Shown here: positions 17,845 to 25,992 of the stretch, in pieces
How the letters are laid out: each line of letters begins with the position of its first letter
Position numbering within the stretch: position 1 is the first letter of the stretch
The notes under the pieces: generated by a model
What the model saw: only the letters and a program-made list of their open reading frames with translations
Database searches by the model: none
What the model was told of the DNA's origin: nothing
Translations under genes and position numbers: made by a program
Assembly: GCF_029892445.1 (NCBI RefSeq)
Contig: NZ_JARXVJ010000001.1
Coordinates: 1,116,001-1,180,000 of the forward strand
Direction of reading: 5' to 3'
DNA length: 64,000 nucleotides
Origin: Chryseobacterium sp. H1D6B
GTDB taxonomy: Bacteria; Bacteroidota; Bacteroidia; Flavobacteriales; Weeksellaceae

Positions 17845-19506
17845 TTAAAATTTTATTTTTTTCCCAGCTTTTCTCAAATACTTCTCTACGTTCTTTTTAT
17901 CTAGAAAAGTAGTAATTTCTTTGGTAAGTGCTTTTTCAAACTGTTCTTTTGCTTGTTGATACTTCTTTTGTTTAAAATAGTATCTTCCTGTTTCATAATA
18001 AACCATCCAGAAATCTGGATTTAAAGATTGATACCGGCTGATAAAATCAACTGAAAGAGCTTCTTTATGGTCAACGGCATCTTCTATTTCTGAATTCAGC
18101 TTTTTATATTCCTGATAATTTTTAAAGTCCTGAGAATCTGCAAAAGGATCTTTAGGGATATTCAATTCTGAAGAAGCCAATACTCCATTTTTGAGTTTTT
18201 CATCAGAGAATATTTTATTGAGGTCGTAGCAGACAAATTCTCCAAGCTGGTAAGGATTTGATGAAACCCAGGCCAGTCTTTTTTCCGGAGAAAATATTAC
18301 TGCGTGATGGGCTAACAGCTGGTTAATGGCTTTTTCATTTCCATAGCCTATTTTTTCCTCTTTTAAACCGGATTTATCTCTAAGAATGGAGGCCATTTTT
18401 TCAGGGGTAAGTTTAGGTTTTTTCTCCAGCAGTTCCTGAAGCTTTTCATACCGGTATTCAGAATGGCTTTCTAAAATCTGCTTTTGGTTTCTTTTGTCGT
18501 TTTTATAAGCATCAGACTGAAAATGATTGGTACAGAGTATCCTGCTTGAATGCTGCACTTTATAAACACCGAAATTATTAGGTGAAACCTCAATGATCAC
18601 AGCATTCTTGTCATTTGCACTGCCCACCAGAATGGATTCAGAGACGAATACTTTTCTTTTTTTTGCTATTTCAACAGCTTCATCAATGTTTTTAGCATAC
18701 TGCAGGATCTCTCTTGTTACAAAAGAAATGGGTGTTTTTGCCGTCAATGGAATTTTAGATTTCCCGGCATTGATGGTAACTGTAATTCCTTCTTTATTCA
18801 TTCCGGAAACAACTCCTGTCATTCCTGGCCAGCTTACCGACATATAGGGAATTCCCTGCTCCGGCTCTATAAATTCTATCAGTTTATTTTCAGCAAAATC
18901 ATCACCTACGTAAAAGTCGAAGTTTCTTCCAATTAACAAATCTCCATCTTCTGTATTTTCGTTCCAGACTGCCAAAGAAGTACACCCTACCATCGCCAGA
19001 TCCTGCATAGCATGGCCGATATCATGGGCACCATGCAGATACATCGCCCTTAAATACTTTGGAGCAATGAAATTATATTTATCTGATGAATACCTCGACA
19101 AGCCATAGAGTTCCGTCTGGTAGTCTTCTCTTACATTCAGGTACATTTTCCGGTTGTACCACTTTAGAAAACCATTTAAAAGTTTCTGCTTAAATTTTGA
19201 AGGAACAAATCCTTCCACTTTAGAAAAGAAAATTTCCTCCTGATGCTGCATGAGGTCCTGTGTAAGAGCTCCGTTATTGTACCCTAGCTGCAATGGGTTT
19301 CCTTTGATATAAAGCTCCCAAAGCTGCTGTTTATTTTTGGTTAAATAGTTTTGATTATAGCTGAAAGTAGAATCATTGATCTTTTCAACGTTAGGAATCT
19401 CCAAAGTATACTGCTTAATTTCAGGAAGATGGTGCACAGATTTTGAAACCCCGCAGGAAATGAAGTTTAAAATAATAACGAAACAAAGCAATATTTCCTT
19501 CTTCAT
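17845..19506 (-). CDS. C45 family Ntn-hydrolase/acyltransferase lipoprotein
   Basis: A 553-residue lipoprotein (lipobox LNFISC, Cys18) with a C45 peptidase/acyl-CoA:6-APA acyltransferase domain. The self-cleavage site is Gly174-Cys175 in MVGCTSLAVW, followed by GRNFDFY and the Asn-rich core typical of these Ntn hydrolases; after processing Cys175 becomes the N-terminal nucleophile. The C-terminal ~60 residues form a TPR-like pair (YYETGRYYFKQKKYQQAKEQ). It starts within one base of the oxidoreductase stop. It may hydrolyse or transfer an acyl group at the cell envelope and is one of three candidates for a pigment acylation step. Confidence 0.8.
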   Translation of the reverse strand: MKKEILLCFVIILNFISCGVSKSVHHLPEIKQYTLEIPNVEKINDSTFSYNQNYLTKNKQQLWELYIKGNPLQLGYNNGALTQDLMQHQEEIFFSKVEGFVPSKFKQKLLNGFLKWYNRKMYLNVREDYQTELYGLSRYSSDKYNFIAPKYLRAMYLHGAHDIGHAMQDLAMVGCTSLAVWNENTEDGDLLIGRNFDFYVGDDFAENKLIEFIEPEQGIPYMSVSWPGMTGVVSGMNKEGITVTINAGKSKIPLTAKTPISFVTREILQYAKNIDEAVEIAKKRKVFVSESILVGSANDKNAVIIEVSPNNFGVYKVQHSSRILCTNHFQSDAYKNDKRNQKQILESHSEYRYEKLQELLEKKPKLTPEKMASILRDKSGLKEEKIGYGNEKAINQLLAHHAVIFSPEKRLAWVSSNPYQLGEFVCYDLNKIFSDEKLKNGVLASSELNIPKDPFADSQDFKNYQEYKKLNSEIEDAVDHKEALSVDFISRYQSLNPDFWMVYYETGRYYFKQKKYQQAKEQFEKALTKEITTFLDKKNVEKYLRKAGKKIKF

Positions 19507-21032
19507 TATCTTGGTGTTAAAACTTTAGACAAACGCTGGTCGATAACATCTTTTCCTAAAATTTCAGAGCAGGTAACAAAAGCTCCGATCGTTACACCCA
19601 AAATTCCGTGCATATTAATGCTCTGTCCGGTAAGGAATAAGTTGCTGATCTTAGTTTTAGAGGAGATAATAGTTTTTAAAGGGTTTTTACAGTCTTTTAC
19701 ATAACCATACATATTTCCTTTGTAGCCTCCGATGTAATCTCTGTAGGAAAGCGGTGTTGAAGTATATATTTCCTTAATAGCATTACGCAGCTCAGGAAAT
19801 TTTTCTTCAATTTTACTGATCAGTTTTTCAGCTTTTTCCTGTTTAAAATTTTCATAGTTATTTCCTCTTTCATGGTTTTCAGCAATGGTATTAAATGTAT
19901 TTTCCCATTCTTTTACTTCATCATAGCTCATGTATGAGATCGCTGTTAAACTTTCCGCAAACTCAGGATGATGTTTTGAAGCTGTAGAAGAGAACATATA
20001 CCATTCCGGCCACAATTCGCGGGACGGATTGGAAACTTCCCAAACTACATCTTCAGAAGTATAATGATAGAAGTTATGATTGAAATATTTGAAAGTATTG
20101 GGCTTAAGCGTCAAATAAATGCTAAAACAGGAAGTAACAGGCTCCAGGTCATATACTCTATTGATAAAGGATTTTTTAAGGCGCTGATGTCCGATCAGGT
20201 CCAATGTTGTTCTTATTTCGATGTTAGAAATAAATTGATCAGCATGAAACTCTCTTCCCTGTTTAGTTTTTACGGATATCAGTGTATTATCTTCATCAAA
20301 AATCATTTCAGTGACTTGTGAATGTTTATAAACCTCAGCTCCATGATCTCTCAATTTTTTAATGAGAAGTTTAGAGATCTGGCTCCCCCCATTTACACAT
20401 TTATAAGAGCTTTGTATATAAGAATTAACTGTCAGCGCGTGTACGTACAGCGGGGTTTTATCTGCAACTCCGGCATACAAAAAGTTGGATCCAGACAGCA
20501 CAGCCTGAAGTCTTTTATTGGGGGTAATGGATTCTATAAATTCTTTGGCATTGGTATACAAAATTTCATCATTATACTTTTCCTTTCTAATGAGGCTGTA
20601 GCGTGGAAATTGATTGCAGACATTTTGAATTTCGTCACAATATTTCAATAGATTCTCTCTTTCATCAGGGAAAATCTTAGATAACTGTTCTATAAAATTT
20701 TCGTATCCCTGAGAGTGGGGATAAGCTGTTTCATCATCATCAAATGTAATTCTGTCATAGCCGTCCTCATCCAGTTTTTTGAGTTTGAGGTCTTCCATGA
20801 TTCCCAGATAAGTAAAATACTGATTAAGATTCTGTCCTTCGGAAAGACCGCCCAAATAATGAACTCCTGTATCAAAGATCATTTTATTCCTAGAAAAGGT
20901 CTGAAGGTTTCCTCCGTACTGGTTGTTCTTTTCTAACACACACACTTTTAAACCTTCTTTAGCTAAAACTAAAGCTGAAACAAGGCCTCCCAGACCGCTT
21001 CCGATCACAAGTATGTCGTATTTTTTTTTCAA
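19506..21032 (-). CDS. FAD-dependent oxidoreductase, CrtI/phytoene desaturase-like
   Basis: A 508-residue flavoprotein. The N-terminal dinucleotide site is VIGSGLGGLVSALVLAKEG, followed by LEKNNQYGGN, the signature of the phytoene desaturase/all-trans-retinol saturase group; the C-terminus has LTGQSINMHGILGVTIGA. It likely adds or removes hydrogens on a conjugated chain, which suits a polyene pathway. The downstream C45 gene is coupled by a one-base overlap. CrtI homologues are known in flexirubin clusters; the exact step here is unproven. Confidence 0.83.
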   Translation of the reverse strand: MKKKYDILVIGSGLGGLVSALVLAKEGLKVCVLEKNNQYGGNLQTFSRNKMIFDTGVHYLGGLSEGQNLNQYFTYLGIMEDLKLKKLDEDGYDRITFDDDETAYPHSQGYENFIEQLSKIFPDERENLLKYCDEIQNVCNQFPRYSLIRKEKYNDEILYTNAKEFIESITPNKRLQAVLSGSNFLYAGVADKTPLYVHALTVNSYIQSSYKCVNGGSQISKLLIKKLRDHGAEVYKHSQVTEMIFDEDNTLISVKTKQGREFHADQFISNIEIRTTLDLIGHQRLKKSFINRVYDLEPVTSCFSIYLTLKPNTFKYFNHNFYHYTSEDVVWEVSNPSRELWPEWYMFSSTASKHHPEFAESLTAISYMSYDEVKEWENTFNTIAENHERGNNYENFKQEKAEKLISKIEEKFPELRNAIKEIYTSTPLSYRDYIGGYKGNMYGYVKDCKNPLKTIISSKTKISNLFLTGQSINMHGILGVTIGAFVTCSEILGKDVIDQRLSKVLTPR

Positions 21033-21124
21033 AAGAAGAAATTAGTGTCTATTAATTTAAAGCCATGAAGATAACGTTAAGTATTTAAGATGATGAAGTT
21101 TGAATCATTTATTTTTAATCTTCT

Positions 21125-22009
21125 TTACTCTATATCATCCCAGAAATCAAAATAGTTGAACCATTGGAGGGGATATTTTTCAAGCATGGATTCAAGGTTT
21201 TTAGTATAAGAATTCAATAATCCCTGTGCATCCCGTTTTTTTACATCTTCTGCCACTCTTGCATATAAATGATAATGAAGGTTTTTCTCTTTCATTACGT
21301 ACACATATACTACAGGAACTCCCAGCCTGGAAGCAATAAGAAACGGTCCGGCAGGAAATTTTGCTGTTTTTCCTAGGAGCTCTGCTTCTAAATACTTTGA
21401 GCCTTCAAAATAGCGGTCTCCTGTAAAGCAGATCAGTTCATTATTTGACAGCGCATCGTTGATCTCGAAAATATGCGACATATCATCTTTAACATAGATA
21501 AACTTGATATTACTTTTTTTAACGGCAACACTGTCTAGATATTCCTTAATCACTGTAACCTCCTGGTCTGTAGTCACTAAATTAATCTGACAGTCAAAAT
21601 CTATATCTGCAAAAAAGTGTTCAGCAATTTCAAAATTACCGATATGGGCACTGATCAAGACTCCTCCTTTTTTTTCATCCAGAAGGTTTTTCAGATTTTC
21701 TATTCCGTCAAATTCGTAAGTGAATTTATTTCTCAGCCCAGCAGCAATAGCTGTTTTATCAATAAGGATCTTCCCGAAAATATTGTAGCTTTTAAATACT
21801 GAAAATTTGGCCTTCCAGAAACTGAAGCCTAATCGTTTTCGAAAATAATAAAAGATATACTGGTTGCTCTTTTTTAAGAATAAGAAATAATAGGAGGCTA
21901 CAAAATAAAGTACAAAATATGAACTTTTGATACCGATATTTCTAATACAGAAAACAAATATTCTATATCCCAATATCGTTCCCTTAGATTTACCTTTCCA
22001 TTTGTTCAT
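21125..22009 (-). CDS. LpxL-like acyltransferase (lysophospholipid/lipid A type)
   Basis: A 294-residue membrane-associated acyltransferase of the LpxL/HtrB family. It has a hydrophobic N-terminus (residues ~15-45) and the catalytic HxxxxE motif as His122 to Glu127 in SAHIGNFEIAEH, then FTGDRYFEGSKY and FPAGPFLIASR. Such enzymes move an acyl chain from ACP to an acceptor at the inner-membrane face. Aryl polyene clusters usually contain one, and it is proposed to attach the polyene acid to a lipid or other acceptor. It is 71 bases after the ACP gene. Confidence 0.82.
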   Translation of the reverse strand: MNKWKGKSKGTILGYRIFVFCIRNIGIKSSYFVLYFVASYYFLFLKKSNQYIFYYFRKRLGFSFWKAKFSVFKSYNIFGKILIDKTAIAAGLRNKFTYEFDGIENLKNLLDEKKGGVLISAHIGNFEIAEHFFADIDFDCQINLVTTDQEVTVIKEYLDSVAVKKSNIKFIYVKDDMSHIFEINDALSNNELICFTGDRYFEGSKYLEAELLGKTAKFPAGPFLIASRLGVPVVYVYVMKEKNLHYHLYARVAEDVKKRDAQGLLNSYTKNLESMLEKYPLQWFNYFDFWDDIE

Positions 22010-22080
22010 ACTTTACAATAAAGTGTTTGCTGAGGAAAATTTAAAATAATTAAAATAAATAGTAAAGTTTCAATCAATAA

Positions 22081-22335
22081 TTAAGCTACTTTTTCGTCAA
22101 TTTTATGCTGTATCGTGTCATAAAAATCATCAAACGTGATAATTTTCTTAAAATCTGCTTCCCCTAATTTCACTCCGAAATTAGATTCGATGATCACGAC
22201 CATATCAATATAGTCTAAGCTGTCCAAACCTAAAGTGTTTTTAAGGTTTGCATCATTTCTGATCTCATCCCCGTCTACTTCAAATTCATTGACTAAGAAA
22301 TCATTTACTATTTCAATAATTTTCGCCCTTTCCAT
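22081..22335 (-). CDS. acyl carrier protein
   Basis: An 84-residue carrier protein with Ser39 in LGLDSLDYIDMVV as the phosphopantetheine site. It is acidic (pattern DGDEIRNDANLKNTLGLDSL) and lies four bases after the ketosynthase gene. It is distinct in sequence from the ACP at 10733-10990, so the cluster has two carriers, one perhaps for starter loading and one for elongation; the split is inference. Confidence 0.92.
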   Translation of the reverse strand: MERAKIIEIVNDFLVNEFEVDGDEIRNDANLKNTLGLDSLDYIDMVVIIESNFGVKLGEADFKKIITFDDFYDTIQHKIDEKVA

Positions 22336-22339
22336 GTTT

Positions 22340-23560
22340 TTAATTAAACTTTTTAATAATTAATGCGGAATTGGTTCCCCCAAATCCAAAAGAATTCGAC
22401 AAAAATACATCAATTTTTTGGTTTTTTGTTTCAGAGACTAAATTTATCCTTTTCGCCTCATCATCAGGAGTTTCCAGATTAATATTGGGGGCAACAAAAT
22501 CATTTTCCATCATCAAAATAGAGTAAATAACTTCACTTGCTCCGGCCATCCAGCATTCATGTCCTGTCATAGATTTGGTAGAGCTCACCGGTACCTCACC
22601 GCCGAAAATCTCATAAATAGCCTTTGCTTCATTCGCATCACCGATCGGCGTAGATGTAGCGTGGGCATTAATATAATCTATATCTCCAGCTTTCAGTCCT
22701 GATTGTTTCAGCGCTCTGTCCATAGCCAATGCAGGCCCGTCTACATTAGGCGTAGAAATATGTCCTCCATTGGAAGAAAAGCCGTATCCTGCAATTTCGC
22801 CTAAAATAACAGCACCTCTTTTTTGTGCAGATTCTAAACTCTCTACAATTAAAGTGGCGGCACCTCCGCTTGGGATCAAGCCGTCTCTTTGTGAATCAAA
22901 TGGTCTTGATGCTTTTTCCGGCTCGTCTTCTCTTACAGAAAAAACTCCCAGGCCGTCAAAACTAGACATTGAATATTTATTGGTTTCCTGTGCGCCTCCA
23001 CAGATAATTACATCTTGTAACCCACTCTTAATCATAAGATAAGCCAATCCTAAAGAATGAGAGCCGCTGGCACATGCCGCACTGATGGTAAGGTTGATTC
23101 CTTTCAGTTTAAAGATTGTAGAAAGATTCATTGTTACGGTAGAGTTCATTGATTTAAAAATCGCACCTGAACCAATCAATGCCGTATCTTTTTTCTCTCT
23201 TATAATATCTGTAGCTTCAATCACCGCTTGAGAAACACTGTCGTTCCCAAACAGAATTCCTACTTCATGAGTATCAAGAAAAGCATCATCTATTCCTGCC
23301 TGTTTTAGAGCATCAATTGTTGAAAGGTAAGCGTATTCGCTTTCTTCCCCCATACTGATGCGCTGTCTCCTGTTCAGAAGACTTTTCAGATCGGGTTTAG
23401 GAACTTTTCCTGTAAGAGCGGATCTGTACCCGAATTCTTTCCTTTCTGGATCTAAAACAATTCCGGATTTCCCTTCGTAAAGAGAATTCTTCACCTCTTC
23501 CAAAGAAGTGCCGATGCAGGAATAAATTCCCATTCCGGTAATGACAACCCTATTTTCCAT
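22340..23560 (-). CDS. beta-ketoacyl-ACP synthase II-like ketosynthase
   Basis: A 406-residue FabF-type ketosynthase with full active site: Cys163 (ISAACASGSHSLG), His300 (NAHATSTPIGD) and His334 (MTGHECWMAGASE). Unlike the chain-length-factor-like protein elsewhere in the cluster it has every residue needed. It lies between the FabG gene and the second ACP, a typical aryl polyene order (reductase, ketosynthase, carrier). It probably does the first condensation or works in parallel with the ketosynthase at 10994. Confidence 0.92.
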   Translation of the reverse strand: MENRVVITGMGIYSCIGTSLEEVKNSLYEGKSGIVLDPERKEFGYRSALTGKVPKPDLKSLLNRRQRISMGEESEYAYLSTIDALKQAGIDDAFLDTHEVGILFGNDSVSQAVIEATDIIREKKDTALIGSGAIFKSMNSTVTMNLSTIFKLKGINLTISAACASGSHSLGLAYLMIKSGLQDVIICGGAQETNKYSMSSFDGLGVFSVREDEPEKASRPFDSQRDGLIPSGGAATLIVESLESAQKRGAVILGEIAGYGFSSNGGHISTPNVDGPALAMDRALKQSGLKAGDIDYINAHATSTPIGDANEAKAIYEIFGGEVPVSSTKSMTGHECWMAGASEVIYSILMMENDFVAPNINLETPDDEAKRINLVSETKNQKIDVFLSNSFGFGGTNSALIIKKFN

Positions 23561-23577
23561 TTTACTTATAATATTGA

Positions 23578-24309
23578 TTATGAGTAAATTCCTCCATTAA
23601 TATTGATTACTTCCCCTGTAATATAAGAGGCTTTTCTGGAAGCTAAAAATGCAACTAAATCAGCTACTTCTTCAGCTTCTCCAAATCTGTTTGCAGGGAT
23701 CATTGCTTTAAGCTCGTCTTCATTGAATTCCTGCGTCATATCTGTTCTGATAAACCCTGGTGCCACAGCATTTACCGTAATATTTCTTTTCGCTACTTCC
23801 TGTGCTAATGCTTTTGTAGCTCCTACTAAACCTGCCTTTGCCGCAGAATAATTCACCTGTCCTGCAGTTCCTTTCACTCCGGAAACCGAAACCATATTGA
23901 TGATTCTGCCGTACTTATTACGAAGGAGTTTCTGCATAAAAAAGTTGGTAATGTTGAAGAAACCGTTTAAACTTGTATTGATCACACTGTTCCAATCTTC
24001 ACTTTTCATCCACATAAACAATCCGTCTCTGGTAATTCCGGCGTTATTTACGATTACCTCCACAAGAGCATCAGGATTTTTTTCCTGCCATCCTTCTAAA
24101 ACCTTCTGGCTTTCTTCAGCATTTCCCACATCAAATTTCAGAACCTCACCAGTAGCACCAAGTGCCTGAACTTTTGCAAGCGTTTCCTTTGCTGCCTCTT
24201 CGTTTGAAGTGTAGTTAATGAGTATATGGTAATTTTTTTCTTCCGCCAGTTTTATACAGACCGCTCTTCCAATCCCTCTGGAGCCTCCTGTTACGATTGC
24301 ACATTTCAT
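23578..24309 (-). CDS. 3-oxoacyl-ACP reductase, FabG-like SDR
   Basis: A 243-residue short-chain dehydrogenase. The cofactor motif GGSRGIG lies at residues 8-14, NNAG at 88-91, and the catalytic Ser (141 or 143), Tyr154 and Lys158 are in the usual YxxxK arrangement (VNYSAAKAG). It should reduce the 3-keto group of ACP-bound intermediates with NADPH before dehydration by the hotdog pair. It sits between the ammonia-lyase gene and the ketosynthase in the leftward operon. Confidence 0.92.
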   Translation of the reverse strand: MKCAIVTGGSRGIGRAVCIKLAEEKNYHILINYTSNEEAAKETLAKVQALGATGEVLKFDVGNAEESQKVLEGWQEKNPDALVEVIVNNAGITRDGLFMWMKSEDWNSVINTSLNGFFNITNFFMQKLLRNKYGRIINMVSVSGVKGTAGQVNYSAAKAGLVGATKALAQEVAKRNITVNAVAPGFIRTDMTQEFNEDELKAMIPANRFGEAEEVADLVAFLASRKASYITGEVININGGIYS

Positions 24310-24372
24310 GTCTTAGTGTTAGTTTCTTTTATATTTTATCTTACTTAATTAACAATTAACTCGGGTGAGTAA

Positions 24373-25893
24373 TTACATTGCCATTAAATATTTCTTTACA
24401 TTCTCCAAGTATGGATACATTACCATATCATCTGAGAAAGCAGGTATAATATTTCTTATCTCATCATACAGTTCTTTGGTAGAAGATGATACTTTATCCT
24501 GAAAACCAAGATATTCTACAGCCTGTACAATGGTAATCGCTTCAATTGTCAAGACCTCAAAAGCATTTTCAATCACTTTTCGGCAGATGACAGCAGCATT
24601 GGTTCCCATACTAACGATATCCTGATTATCATTATTATTCGGAATACTATGGACATACATAGAATTTGATAACATCTGACTTTCAGCCGTGGTAGAGGTA
24701 GCCGTAAACTGAACGCCCTGCATTCCAAAATTGAATCCTAATTTACCTAAATTTACAAAAGGCGGCAAGATTTCATTGATCTTAGAATTTAAAAGATAAT
24801 TCAGCTGTCTCTCTGCAAGCATTGTGAGTTTCGTAACGACCAATTTAAGCTTGTCCATCTCCAGCGAAATATAATCTCCATGGAAATTTCCGCCGTGATA
24901 TACATGCTGGTCTTTTACATTGATTATTGGATTGTCATTCGCTGAATTAATTTCATTTTCAAGAACGTTTTCTACATTCTCTAATGTATCCAAAACAGGG
25001 CCCAAAATCTGCGGAACACATCTTAATGAATAATATTCCTGTACTTTATCTTTAAATACTTCTTCCTGTTCTTCAAAATTGGTATAAAGATGATCTTCTC
25101 TTTTTCTGATCAATTGGCTGTCTGACAAATGAGTACGCATTTTTGCCGCAATTTTCTGCTGTCCCGCATGTCTCTTTGTTCCGTTTAAAGCTTCGGATAA
25201 ATGATCATCATACGCCTGGACAATCTCATTAATTGCACATGACAGCTTTATAGAAATTTCAGTTAATTGGCTGGCTTTATAAGCATTCACCGCTCCAATT
25301 CCCGACATCACGGAAGTTCCGTTCATTAATGCCAGTCCTTCACGGATCTCAACTTGTATGGGTTCTAGCCCTTCAATTTCAAAAACCTCTTTCGTAGATC
25401 TTCTTTCTCCTTTATAAAAAACCTCTCCTTCACCGATCAATACTAAAGCCAGATGTGCCAGCTGCACAAGATCTCCACTTGCTCCAACGCCTCCGTGTTC
25501 AAAAATAAGCGGGGTAACGTCTCTATTGATCAATTCTTTAAGAAGAAAAACAACAGAATGATGAACTCCAGAATTTCCAAGCGACAAAGTATTTAATCTC
25601 GCCAACATACAGGCTTTCACTTCCTGAGGGCTTAATGGATTTCCAATTCCGGAAGAATGGCTTCTGATTAGATTATACTGCAGCTGATGGGTGTCTTCAT
25701 TATTGATTTTGAACTGCGCCATGGGCCCAAAACCTGTGTTTACACCATATATAATCTTATTCTTTGAAAACTCTTTCAAAAACTGAAAACTTGCTTCTAC
25801 TCTATTCACAAGCAGGTCATCCAGTTCTATTTTTTCGTTTTCAACAATGATCTTTTGAAAATCATTCAGTTCTAAAAAGCTACTTATTTTCAT
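24373..25893 (-). CDS. aromatic amino acid ammonia-lyase, probable tyrosine ammonia-lyase
   Basis: A 506-residue enzyme of the HAL/PAL/TAL family. The self-formed MIO cofactor triad is Ala138-Ser139-Gly140 in GGVGASGDLVQLAH, and Tyr49 is in IIYGVNTGFG. The selectivity pair is Ser78-His79 (NLIRSHSSG), which resembles histidine lyases, but from memory the characterised tyrosine ammonia-lyase of Flavobacterium johnsoniae has the same length and the same NLIRSHSSG motif. It would give 4-coumarate, the starter for the aryl polyene. It heads the leftward operon; the halogenase-like gene diverges 99 bases away. Confidence 0.88.
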   Translation of the reverse strand: MKISSFLELNDFQKIIVENEKIELDDLLVNRVEASFQFLKEFSKNKIIYGVNTGFGPMAQFKINNEDTHQLQYNLIRSHSSGIGNPLSPQEVKACMLARLNTLSLGNSGVHHSVVFLLKELINRDVTPLIFEHGGVGASGDLVQLAHLALVLIGEGEVFYKGERRSTKEVFEIEGLEPIQVEIREGLALMNGTSVMSGIGAVNAYKASQLTEISIKLSCAINEIVQAYDDHLSEALNGTKRHAGQQKIAAKMRTHLSDSQLIRKREDHLYTNFEEQEEVFKDKVQEYYSLRCVPQILGPVLDTLENVENVLENEINSANDNPIINVKDQHVYHGGNFHGDYISLEMDKLKLVVTKLTMLAERQLNYLLNSKINEILPPFVNLGKLGFNFGMQGVQFTATSTTAESQMLSNSMYVHSIPNNNDNQDIVSMGTNAAVICRKVIENAFEVLTIEAITIVQAVEYLGFQDKVSSSTKELYDEIRNIIPAFSDDMVMYPYLENVKKYLMAM

Positions 25894-25918
25894 CGATTAA
25901 AATGTAATACGGTATATA

Positions 25919-25952
25919 TTTGTAAAATATTAATTATTTGTCACTAATTTTG
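25919..25952 (+). promoter_or_regulatory. Bacteroidota-type promoter for the halogenase-like gene
   Basis: TTTG at 25919-25922 and TAATTTTG at 25945-25952, separated by 22 bases, fit the Bacteroidota -33/-7 pattern. The -7 box lies 40 bases before the start codon. Confidence 0.7.
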
Positions 25953-25992
25953 CGGCAAAGATATAAGTTTTATTAAAATTAAAAAATCAAAC

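Noticed and set aside
24373..25893. Histidine ammonia-lyase (hutH)
   Set aside because: The Ser-His pair suggests it, but no other hut gene is present and the pigment context plus the known F. johnsoniae enzyme point to tyrosine.
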